NCBI GenBank assembly: GCA_015499995.1
Contig: JADNRV010000802.1
Location: 1-12,709 of the forward strand
Reading direction: 5' to 3'
DNA: 12,709 nucleotides
Origin: Flammula alnicola
Taxonomy: Eukaryota > Basidiomycota > Agaricomycetes > Agaricales > Strophariaceae
This document shows positions 1 through 8,215 of this stretch, piece by piece (the first letter of the stretch is position 1; every line of letters starts with the position of its first letter). The notes under the pieces were generated by a model. That model was not told the DNA's origin and searched no databases. It saw only the letters and a program-made list of their open reading frames with translations. The position numbers and the translations under genes were made by a program.

Positions 1-408
1 TATCTTTTCATTGGGGACTCCGCGATAACGTTAGTGAACTAATTCTCGCTATCTGACGCTTCTCTCTATGGCCAGTTTTCTATTTTGTTCTAGACAACTC
101 ACTAGCTGGGCTCGGTCTGAGCGAGAAGCTGAGAAGCTTTTCTTGAACCGCGAAAAGTGTCTCTCTTTGGCGGTCGCCACCATTACCTGTCCGAACTTCG
201 CAATCGCCATACGCAACAATTCTCACCTTCTATTTTTTACTTGATGATCCCGTCATTCGACATCCCTTGTATGTAATGATCATTGTGATTTAACATGTCT
301 GGCCAGATGGAGTTTGTAAAATTTCTGGCATGGGAACTCTCCTCTGTGAGGTATAAAAGCCCGGACATTACTGTCTTCTCCTTGACTGGAAGTGTCCAGA
401 CATCTTCT
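1..408. other. Upstream non-coding region of the GH105-like gene
   Basis: No supported gene lies here. Open frames on both strands are short and have no recognisable motif or coherent intron pattern. The only clear signal is the TATA element at 352-359. The stretch is best read as promoter and 5' leader of the plus-strand glycosidase that starts at 409. Confidence 0.5.
352..359 (+). promoter_or_regulatory. TATA box of the GH105-like gene
   Basis: The octamer TATAAAAG lies about 50 bases before the ATG at 409. That distance fits a transcription start roughly 30 bases downstream and a very short leader. It supports 409 as the real start, against an upstream exon beginning at the ATG at 295. 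A role as core promoter is inferred from sequence and position only. Confidence 0.55.
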
Positions 409-1923
409 ATGGCCCTTGGTTTCTTGTTCGGCAGCCATTTCTGCAGCCTGGCTGCTTCGTTCCCGACCTCGAGCAAGGTTTCAACCAAACTAGTATTTCC
501 AAAGTTCGTTCAAACTTATTGGAGATTGCATCAGCGAGGTACATTGCACACCTAGTCTTCATCTAGTCACAACTAATATCGTCCGCGGCAGTTGGGAATT
601 GGGCACGGCTGCAGAGGCAACGCTAGAACTCTCTGGCCATCGCTCTCTGTGTTCAACTCCACCGCTTCCCTCCCCCCGCACGTCTTACGCCCCCTGCTGC
701 TCCAACTGATGTATTGGCAATTGCCAATAAGTATGTCAAGATATAATGATGCAATGATGTGACACATCAGGCTTAACATTCATCTCTTAGAACTGTTTCT
801 GCAAAACCAGCAAATTCCTTAGCATTAATCTCAAATCAAAGTTCGGCTGCCGATCCTGCAAGTATGTCGTTTCGAAGTTGTTTCTAATATAACATAGAAC
901 TGACTTGCATCATCGACTTCTGGCACAAACTTTAGGCATCGGCGTTGCTGTTCTGCTTGCGAACTGGACTCGAACAAATCTATCCAACCATGACTATGCA
1001 AACGCTGCTTCCGGCCAATTAACCTATCTTCTCGATGATGTTCCCCGTTCTGCAGAAGGTGCCATCTCCCATCGGGCTGATGAAGTCCAGCTGTGGTGAG
1101 CCTAAGCTTGCATATCTTGATATCACATTATGATACCATTATATGTGTTCTAACTCAATGCTGCAGGGCTGATTTTGTCTATATGGCACCCCCATTCATT
1201 GCATATTACGGCGCGTTGCAAGGAGGTGTTCAAGGAGACACATATCTCCAGACGGCCTATGATCAATGTCGCCTCTACCGCGACGCTCTGAGGGATGAGT
1301 CTGGGCTTTGGAGGCATATAACTTTGGGTTCTTTTAACGATACTACACATTGGGCAACAGGTGCGTCTGATGGAGTGAAATCAGAATCCGACTCGTCTTT
1401 ATAGTTCCTCAGGCAATGGTTGGGCTGCTGCAGGCATGTTGCGCGTTCTGTCTACTTTGAACCATACGACACACGGGCGGCAATTCCTAGGTCAGCAAGC
1501 CAACCTCACCCAATGGATCAATGAAATTCTTGTAGCGTCTTGGGAGCACCAGGTTCGTCTTTTTCTGAATAATATCTGATAAATATACTTATTTAAGCCC
1601 AGGCTGCTGATGGCGCTCTGCTCAACGTGATAGATGACCCGACGTCCTTCCGCGATATGTCAGCGACGGCGCTTCTCGCTTCTGTGACATATCGCATGGC
1701 TGTCTTCCAAAACAACACGTCTTTGATAGGATCTGCGAACCAGGCATTGCAGATCGTAAAAGAAAATGTCGATGCGGACGGCTGGCTCCAGAACGTAGTC
1801 GACCCAATAACTTTCCATCAACCTCTCTTAACGAGTGAACATAGTCCAGAAGGTCAAGCCTTCGTTATATTGCTCCAAGTGGCTTGGCAGGCATTCTCCG
1901 ACTTTATTGCGAAGACCCTCTGA
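409..1923 (+). CDS. GH105-like six-hairpin glycosidase (unsaturated rhamnogalacturonyl hydrolase type), frame broken as read
   Basis: Likely a secreted GH105/GH88-related enzyme that removes unsaturated galacturonyl units from pectin fragments. Exons by eye: 409-538, 592-730, 791-861, 936-1095, 1167-1360, 1413-1552, 1603-1923. Introns are 50-74 bases and all GT-AG. Joined, they give about 385 residues, a normal size for this family. Family signals seen: SWELGTAAEA after intron 1, ADPASIGVAVLLANWT across exons 3-4, HRADEVQLWADFVYM (Asp near residue 170 is the likely catalytic acid of the W-x-D motif), GNGWAAAGMLRVL, and SPEGQAFVILLQVAW near the C-terminus. The start MALGFLFGSHFC.. gives a weak signal peptide. 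Exons 3-7 are clean and in phase. Exons 1-2 need three frame changes, each equal to one missing base: about 440-486, about 641-647, and the C-run at 672-677. This is either a young pseudogene or sequence error. The family call is from memory of fungal homologues. Confidence 0.75.
641..678 (+). other. Two apparent -1 frameshifts in exon 2 of the GH105-like gene
   Basis: The frame of SWELGTAAEATLEL (codon starts at 590 plus multiples of 3) must give way near 641-647 to the frame reading SVFNSTASLPP. That frame must change again at the run of six C at 672-677 to reach ARLTPPAAPTDVLAIAN, which joins in phase to exon 3. Both changes equal the loss of one base. Without them the first frame stops at the TGA at 707-709. 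The middle frame is chosen because fungal homologues, as I remember them, have a similar SVF-N-S-LPP stretch here. Confidence 0.6.
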
Positions 1924-2389
1924 ATCACTAGACCAACCCAGAGCTCCTGTTAAAAGAAAAACTGCATGACAATAACGACGAGCCATGCTCCCGCAAAGCA
2001 TAATATGTAGTTGTAATTTATGTATCATATCGTGTAAATTTATTACTCAACTCATGAACAGCTAATTATATGCCAAGTGAAGGTCCGTTCTGTCTTGACT
2101 CTCATCTGCGACCCGACTCATTCACGGTTTAGAAAACATTGTCCTATCCTAAATCTTTACGATGGAGTACACCAGTGGGCCGACCAAGGGCCGACACAGG
2201 GCACGTCTAAGCAGAGTACATCAGTCGGTATGTACTCTAGTTTGCAATTGGGCATCAGAAATCTTTAAATAACAAAGCCGCCTTAGTCGCGCCTTGGCAC
2301 GGTGGTTCATGATCAAATCCCATCTCCTACAAAATTATTTGTTTCTCCCGTCCAGGCCTCGAACCATCCAAGTCATGCAGGGCCCTTCG
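1924..2389. other. Intergenic region without recognised genes
   Basis: This stretch follows the stop codon of the GH105-like gene and ends at the transposon-like element. The first 100-150 bases are AT-rich and probably hold the 3' UTR of that gene. No open frame with family motifs, no tRNA and no repeat was recognised in the rest. Confidence 0.5.
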
Positions 2390-2391
2390 TA

Positions 2392-2417
2392 CAGTCGCGG
2401 ACAAACAAAGTCAACAA
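2392..2417 (+). repeat. Left terminal inverted repeat of the MITE-like element
   Basis: Twenty-six bases identical to the reverse complement of 3046-3071. Including the flanking A of the TA target site, the match is 27 of 27. It starts CAGTCGCGG and ends GTCAACAA. Sequence inside this point is not matched by the other end. Confidence 0.85.
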
Positions 2418-3045
2418 AAAATATCCAAGTATTTTAAATACCCCGACAATAGTCGGAATCGACGCAGATTGACGAGACGATTCTAACGCTACCCATTTCA
2501 TCAAATTCTATCGAGCCAATCCTTCAGAAATTTCCAAATAAGGTTTTCGGACCCTCAAAAATTGGCCGGACCGTGGGAATTGCTTCAAAAATCACCAAAA
2601 ATTGTGCAATCGACTCCTTTTGATGAGAAGGGAATGATCCCACAAAAATTGGAACGTTCTATCGAGCCGTTTCGGCTACATAAATAAATTCATAAATAGT
2701 CGCCGAAAATGGTAATTGATCCGGTCTCCGCTCGGTTCCTTCCGCGAACCCGAGACCTTCACCGGAAATGCTCTCATTAGAATCTCCGCCATTTATAGGC
2801 AATTGAGGGCGGTAGCAACCATCGTCAGGAATTTGACCTCACACTGGACCCCTTCGAGTCAATTTCGGTCACTCGCGACCCTGAATTGGGGGCATAACAT
2901 TCAAAAATTTGGGGCAAAAATTTGGCCGAACACATCCGCTCGTGGGAAAAACTTCGGAGATGTGTTTTTCGACGTATTTTGTCGAGCTGAACAAGATTCT
3001 GCAAAAATATTGCCAAAATATTGCCTGGGAGCCGAGATACTGGAC

Positions 3046-3071
3046 TTGTTGACTTTGTTTGTCCGCGACTG
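3046..3071 (-). repeat. Right terminal inverted repeat of the MITE-like element
   Basis: Exact inverted copy of 2392-2417, starting TTGTTGACTTTG and ending CCGCGACTG, followed by TA. Just outside it lies the short palindrome GTAGTACTAC (3071-3080), which has no counterpart on the left and so belongs to the target site. Confidence 0.85.
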
Positions 3072-3073
3072 TA

Positions 3074-3596
3074 GTACTACGTACGGAAATGGGGATGATG
3101 GTCTCAGCGAGTAAGTGATTTTTGAAAGATTCAAATGGAGACTTATCGATTATCCCTAACTCGTCGGAATCCACATCGTGATTGTGAAGCTCATCCTTGG
3201 CATGATGGAAGGTGATATATTTTCTGACTGCTCGAGTGGGTCCTATATATTCTGGACGTCGTATTTTGGTTTCTTGTTCGAAATCCTGTGAACATCAAAG
3301 CTGAATATAGTCGGAGTAGACGAATTCCAACAACACACAGCGCCAACCTGTGACAACGCTTGTAATGAACTCTAATGAACTTCTCACGTCTACAGGGTCG
3401 TTGGCTGGCATCAAGGGAGCATGCCAAGCCAACCTATTCTAAACAGCTATAAAGGGCCCAACTCAAGAGGGCCGGGTTCTTGTCCTTCGGTCCACTTTAG
3501 CTTGACACAACACCGCCTTCTTGATATCTCCGGTTCGGACTCTCCACCAGTGGGGTATCCCTGTAGTTACCGTGTCGAGTCCGACCTCATTGCCTC
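3074..3596. other. Upstream non-coding region of the exchanger gene
   Basis: No supported gene. The short open frames here carry no motif and do not splice into neighbours. The TATA element at 3448-3454 and the pyrimidine-rich stretch before the ATG at 3597 suggest promoter and leader for the cation exchanger. The transposon-like element lies about 375 bases upstream of the TATA box. Confidence 0.5.
3448..3454 (+). promoter_or_regulatory. Candidate TATA box of the cation exchanger gene
   Basis: The heptamer TATAAAG lies about 145 bases before the ATG at 3597, which allows a leader of roughly 110-120 bases. It is the only good TATA match in the upstream region. The role is inferred from sequence and position. 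Confidence 0.4.
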
Positions 3597-5791
3597 ATGT
3601 CTACCTCCACCGACAACACCAACACCCGCCAGCGGGTTGTACGACTAGTTGATAATGACATCGAGAAAGGCAATGGCAAACTCGAAAGTACTGAAATTGC
3701 TGTTACATCGAGCGTGAAGTCTCCTGGCACAGAATCACAGAGGCGACGTCGTGACATAATTGCAGAAGCTCTGTACATAGACGAGGGCAAGGAGGAGTTG
3801 ATCAAGTTCTGGGATCAGTTCATGCGCAAAGGAAAGAGAAAGATCGGTGTTGTTGAAAGCTTGCGTGCTTTCCTCTTTTCTTCCTGTATGGTTTCTTTCT
3901 ATGCAGTTCAGTGGTCTCATCATGACGACTAATATCATTCGATGTGTTACGCTCTAGGGCTCAACGTCTTTCTCGTATGCATTCCAATCGCTTGGGTATC
4001 CCACTTTAAGCATTGGAACGCCTCAGCCACGTTTACGCGTACGCATTAAATTAAGCGCCCGCGAGTCTGAGTGCCTATACTAAATCGAGGCCACAGTTTG
4101 CTTCTTTGCCATTCTGCCTCTTGAAAGACTATTCGACTATGGAGGAGAACAGATGGCATATTACCTCGGAAAGGATTTGGGAGATTTAGCCACAGTGACT
4201 CTTAACAAGTAAGTACTGCCGTTGTTCCTTTGTCTGAATGGCATTCTAAGATCAGATTTGCAGTGCAGTTGAAGCGGCCCTTGCCCTCATCCTCTTGCAG
4301 CATTGCGAGTGAGTATCATGAGCATGTCATTCAGTTTGTGTGATAGATACTAATAACATCTCTCAGATTGGTGCTTCTCAAATCGACAATAATCGGTAAG
4401 ACTTGGTCACCTTTTTTGTTCAACTGGTCAACATGATAGTGGGCGCTCACCGTGACCCGAAATAGGTGTTGTCATCCTGCATCTTCTACTTGTTCCTGGA
4501 GCCTCGTTCATCACTGGTGGGGCACAGATAATCCAGCAGGACCTTCACCCTCATTTGACGCAGCTGAATCACACATTGTTGACTCTTGGGTGCGTCTCCG
4601 CTATAGATTATTTGTATATCTTCCTTTTTCTGAAATCTAAGCTTCCTTGAACTATTAGTGTCTTGAGTCTGCTTCTTCCAGCTGCCTTTTTCGCTGCTAT
4701 CAATACTCAGTTCTCCCCTGCTACGGGAGTTACGGCAGAGAACATTATCACCGACGAGACTCGAGAGAGGTTCCTTCAAATGAGCCGAGGCCTCGCTGTC
4801 CTCTTACTCGTGATGTGAGTGTTGCCTTGCATAAACACGAGGCCAAGTACTTCAGTTAATTAATACCCTTCGAATAAGTTATATTTGCTCTAGGATTTAC
4901 CTTCACGATCCCCCTGGCGACGATGATGACCTCGCCTCGGCACCGTTGGCTCCTGAGGCGTTGAAGGAACATGTGGCGCGTCTTAGAGAACAGGACCCTG
5001 AAGTCAACCAATTCGTTTGCCTCGCTGTCCTTGCTGTCTCTATCGGGCTCATGGCTGGCACAGCTGAATGGGTAAGGCTTTCGTTCTCAGCAATCACTGG
5101 AGTATATGTTAATGCATCTGCCATTGATCATAGATGGTTCAAAGCATCGATTTCGTCCGCCAAACATCAAAAATACAAACCGAGTGAGGCGCGCTCTCCT
5201 TTCCTGGACGATTATCGCTCATTGTGAATATCTAGATGGTTTGGATTGATTCTACTTCCAATTGTCTCTTTTGCGGCGGATGGAGCAGTAGCGTCTGTGT
5301 ATTTCGTTCGCCGCATGCTCCGTCACTTCTTCCAGGAACCAGTGCCCCCCACAACTCTCGCCAAAGGAGAAGCAATCGATCTCAGTATACAGTTCACTCT
5401 ATTTTGGATGCCTTTTTTCGTCCTGGTCGGGTGGTGGACAAATAAACCTCTAACTCTCCTTTTCGGTAAGAATCTCGAGAGACCTACGGTCCAGCCTTGA
5501 CTGACATTTGCTCGATGCAGACCTTTTTGAAGTAGCAGCCCTCGTCGGGTCTTGCTTCATTGTAAATTATGTTACCGCCGACAGCAAAACCAACTGGGCC
5601 GAAGGTATGGCTATGGTGATATTCTACGCGATGATCGTAAGTTCTACCCTTCAGCTTCCGAATTCTCATGATATAGCCTTGTCATTATTCAGGCTCTTTG
5701 TGCATGGTTCTACACTGGCCAGCCGGAAATTGCATACCTGTCGCAATGCATCAGCGTTGCTGCTGCTCTGGCAAGCGGCTCAGCTGGGTAG
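3597..5791 (+). CDS. Vacuolar-type Ca2+/H+ (cation/proton) exchanger, CAX/VCX1-like, divergent
   Basis: Predicted CaCA-superfamily antiporter that swaps cytosolic Ca2+ for protons, most likely at the vacuole membrane. Exons: 3597-3885, 3958-4038, 4097-4208, 4264-4308, 4367-4395, 4466-4589, 4659-4814, 4879-5071, 5134-5183, 5236-5465, 5521-5636, 5693-5791. All phases agree and give 507 residues. Residues 1-95 are polar and cytosolic. About eleven hydrophobic segments follow. Fungal CAX-type signatures are LERLFDYGGEQMAYYLGKDLGDL, NNAVEA (160-165, c-1 region), GVVILHLLLVPGASFITGGA, QMSRGLAVLLL, an acidic loop PPGDDDD near 290, and PIVSFAADGAVASVYFV (from 368, c-2 region). The canonical repeats are GNAxE; here the c-1 site begins NNA and the c-2 site has Asp375 in place of Glu and Gly376 in place of His. 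Intron 7 ends in AAG at 4876-4878; a TAG at 4891-4893 is also in frame. Convergent with tafazzin. Which cation it moves is not shown by the sequence. Confidence 0.9.
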
Positions 5792-6045
5792 ATTATGGTT
5801 TTCGGCCCAGCTATGCATGAATGAAGCACCTGCTGCGATAGGTGGTGGAGCGGACAAGCCATTGAGTATTCCGTCGAAAAGTTAATTATTATCGTGTTGT
5901 CTGAGTTAATGCTGTATACTACACAATAGATTATGTCCATTATTTAGCGCTTAACCCTCACATTGAGTAAGATCTACATATGGTATGCGATAAAATTAGA
6001 AAGTGCAGTCTTCGATGGAACGGCCAAGGTAGCGCTGGCAACGTG
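5792..6045. other. Convergent intergenic spacer (3' ends of exchanger and tafazzin)
   Basis: Stop codons of the plus-strand exchanger (5789-5791) and the minus-strand tafazzin (6046-6048) face each other across 254 bases. The AT-rich middle, about 5880-5950, probably holds both polyadenylation regions. No gene is seen. Confidence 0.5.
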
Positions 6046-7356
6046 CTACGCGTCTCGCGGAGTACCACCAAGCAAATTGCCCGACACGGATCTTCCTAAC
6101 GCTTCCACGTCATGGTGGAGGATGGCCGTGACTTTCTGTCTAATGAGGGAAGCGTAAAGGTGGTCCTCGTCGTTGCAGACACGGCCAGTTGCATCATGTT
6201 TTTTCGTCGCCTTGTCTCCAAGCCATCCTTTGAGCTGGTCGGGTATATCAGGGACATCTTCAGAGTCATCCACGTCGGGATCTGTCCTTGAAACATCCAA
6301 AGCTTCCAGGATCTCGTCTGCAGGTATTGGGTCGCCAAAGGTGACGCTGAGGCGCGCACCGATCCGTGGAAAGTATTTGTATGGAAAGGATCGACCTTCC
6401 GGCATCAGTTGGTCAAAACCAGTAAGCCACATTGGAATAACCACAGGAGGAATATTAGCTTCCATTAGGATGCGGCCTCTGGATTGTGTCAACTTGGATG
6501 AGTAATTGCAGAGCAGCGTGACTCAACGAAATAAAGTACTCACACACCCCATTTGAATCTCGGTAAGCAAGCTCGACCTTGCTTATCAAGAGTATAGGTA
6601 TTGGGTTGATTAACTTTGCCTTCACCATATAGGTGAACCTTATGGTGTGCAGCATACCTCAGGACGCATTTTGGTTTACGAAACATCGATTACGCACCCA
6701 GCCTCCTTGATTGATCTTCTGAATGGCGGTGTTGACAGCATCCTGGTAAATACCGTTGCCCCGGAAGGTTTCGAGGGTTTGACCGAGAGTAAAGAATGCT
6801 GAAAATACACTTGCTAACGCAGAGACGATGATCTATAAAGCAAACTCAATATAAAATTTTTGGGGTTCACGTACGGGTTGGTGAACATAATATCAGACGC
6901 GCCTAGAGCCCAGCGAGTTGTTCGAGAGCTGAAATAATACCGCGCGGGAAGCACCCCCCAGACCACGGGATCATCTAGCCTAGGATATGAAAGAAGGCTG
7001 AGACCTTTGTATTGTGGTGAACGGGTTCTAAACGCACGTCGAGATGTGGTTGCAGACTGGGCATAGATCACGTCAATTGAACGAGAATTTTGGGAAAGTG
7101 AGCGATGCGTGAACTTACCGGTCACAATCCCTTGACCGGTATTCCGTTTTGAGTTTTCGAGAGCATTCCTTAAAGTCTGAAGGCCATTGACCTCCACTGA
7201 GCACAGACCAGAGTTGAGAAAAGCCTTGCATAAAAGGCCGACTGCGCTGATGGTCGCCGTAGACAAGACCGCCGACATTAATTGAGGACTCGGAAGAGCG
7301 CAATGCCAAAAGCCAGACTCGGCAAGAACCGGCAAGTACCGGTTGGTTGCTGACAT
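6046..7356 (-). CDS. TAZ1: Tafazzin, cardiolipin/monolysocardiolipin transacylase
   Basis: Membrane-associated transacylase that remodels the acyl chains of cardiolipin in mitochondria. Exons in transcript order: 7356-7119, 7056-7038, 6979-6875, 6809-6698, 6638-6544, 6478-6046. All phases agree and give 333 residues. Motifs: NHISTLDDP (82-90), the acyltransferase HX4D site with His83 and Asp88; ETFRGNGIYQDAV, motif II; HLYGEGKVNQP around 160-169, motif III, where most family members have FPEG; PPVVIPMWLTGFDQLMPEGR, motif IV with the tafazzin-typical continuation; then FPYKYFPRIGARLSVTFGDPI. The C-terminal part has an acidic insert (about 238-249). The N-terminus has one hydrophobic stretch (about 26-50) fitting membrane insertion. 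Exon 2 is only 19 bases and encodes the catalytic His. Introns 3 and 4 end in AAG. ATG 7356 is the first ATG of exon 1. It is divergent from a small gene starting 142 bases away. Confidence 0.92.
7038..7056 (-). other. TAZ1: 19-base microexon of tafazzin coding the catalytic histidine
   Basis: The exon lies between a CAG acceptor (intron 7118-7057) and a GTGCGT donor (intron 7037-6980). It supplies the end of a Val codon, then Cys-Asn-His-Ile-Ser and the first two bases of a Thr codon. Exon 3 follows with LDDPVVWG. Skipping it would remove 19 bases, shift the frame and destroy the HX4D site. Confidence 0.85.
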
Positions 7357-7498
7357 AAGATTCGATGGCTGGTTACCCAAAAATCGAACGACGAGTAAAG
7401 CGGAGTGGGATTGGACAAGTCTATTTTATTCTATTTTATTGCTCCTTCCCTCTGCTCTTCCCCAACTGTGAGGGGCAGCGCACCCGCGCCCAGCGACC
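7357..7498. promoter_or_regulatory. Divergent promoter between tafazzin and the small membrane-protein gene
   Basis: Only 142 bases separate the two start codons, so both genes probably share this promoter. It holds a tandem ten-base repeat CTATTTTATT at 7421-7430 and 7431-7440, followed by a pyrimidine-rich stretch of the kind common before fungal start codons. No clear TATA box is seen. Co-regulation is inference. Confidence 0.5.
7421..7440 (+). repeat. Tandem duplicate of a 10-base AT-rich unit
   Basis: CTATTTTATT occurs twice head to tail with no mismatch. It lies near the middle of the short divergent promoter, on the side of the plus-strand gene. It may be a simple slippage product or a core-promoter element. 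Confidence 0.7.
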
Positions 7499-7958
7499 AT
7501 GTTGGCCCTCATGGCTTTGAGCTCCTTCGCCGCCCTCCTCTTCGTCTACATATTCATGCCAGCACTATGGCTATCAATCATGTCCGTTGACGAGTCTCTC
7601 GACGCCCACGAAGCAGGTCTCGCTCTCGTTGCCTCACGTATGTCTCTTGTTCTAGCCCTTGTTATTCCTTTGTCTCACCCACACCACCTCCAGGAAACCC
7701 ATTTCGCGAAACGGGTCCCCCAGCGAACATGGCGAAGCTTATCTTGCTACGACATAAAGTCAGTTTCACCCGTTGGGCAGTTGACCACTTCCGAACGTTG
7801 ACGTATAATATCCCTAGATTCAAACAAGTAACAGGAAGCGGCGCAGCTCTTCCCATTCGCGACAAGCATCGCGGACATACAGCATCCCGTCTTCGTCCCG
7901 TCCAAAGGCCTCTTGGATGCGCTTCGGGAAACCATTTGGAGGAAAACAGTATCACTGA
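7499..7958 (+). CDS. Small predicted membrane protein, unknown function
   Basis: I do not recognise this protein. The model is exons 7499-7637, 7694-7758 and 7818-7958, with introns of 56 and 59 bases (GTATGT..CAG and GTCAGT..TAG), phases in agreement, giving 114 residues. The ATG sits in a good context (CGACCATG). Residues 1-28 are hydrophobic (MLALMALSSFAALLFVYIFM..), probably one membrane anchor or uncleaved signal anchor. Residues 29-46 are amphipathic with acidic residues (SVDESLDAHEAG). After about residue 62 the chain is basic and Ser-rich (NRKRRSSSHSRQ), ending FGKPFGGKQYH. Intron 2 is not a multiple of three, so retention would swap the C-terminus for a different one reading on past 8100. 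It is divergent from tafazzin and convergent with the Mrc1-like gene. Existence is likely; the exact 3' exon is less sure. Confidence 0.5.
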
Positions 7959-8215
7959 GACTGCCGTTCAGCCAATCTTCCGCCCTCTTGTCACCCTTGT
8001 TTTATTACTTACGATACCCTATATTCGATTTCTTATGGAAATGTACCAACATCATTACTTGCTTTGTTTCCCCATTTCGAACCTCCGCAACCTATTGGTT
8101 GTTGTCTTTCCAAGCCCAGGTTAATCTACGCACCACCTGTGAATGCGGATGAAGCTATAAAATGTTATTCAATTACATACATGTACTATATTACACTCCA
8201 AGAGATGAGATTAAT
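7959..8215. other. Convergent intergenic spacer before the Mrc1-like gene
   Basis: About 257 bases lie between the stop of the small gene (7956-7958) and the stop of the Mrc1-like gene (8216-8218). They probably contain both 3' ends. An 11-base direct repeat, TTAATCTACGC, occurs near 8122 and 8211. No coding motif is seen. Confidence 0.45.

Larger units (their letters stand above)
2390..3073. mobile_element. MITE-like non-autonomous DNA transposon with TA target duplication
   Basis: The two ends are perfect inverted repeats: 2392-2417 begins CAGTCGCGGACAAAC, and 3046-3071 is its exact reverse complement. A TA dinucleotide flanks each end (2390-2391 and 3072-3073). The element proper is 680 bases. 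The TA duplication and ends starting CAGT fit the Tc1/mariner superfamily, pogo/Fot-like branch. The interior has no convincing transposase: its open frames are short and show no DDE-type motif. It therefore looks like a deletion derivative or MITE that needs a transposase encoded elsewhere. The perfect ends suggest recent activity. The superfamily call is inference from the ends only. Confidence 0.8.

Noticed and set aside
237..488. Minus-strand open frame of 83 codons over exon 1 of the GH105-like gene
   Set aside because: It has no recognised motif, and it lies opposite the TATA box and exon 1, whose family sequence joins in phase to exon 2.
2340..2390. Possible minus-strand tRNA: the reverse complement has GGTTCGAGGCC, a perfect B-box-like string
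   Set aside because: The bases on either side do not form the T-stem, and no A-box or acceptor stem lies at the right distance.
2716..3174. Open frames of up to 132 codons inside and next to the MITE-like element
   Set aside because: No transposase or other family motif was seen, and similar frames occur on both strands by chance. One minus-strand frame also crosses the element's right end.
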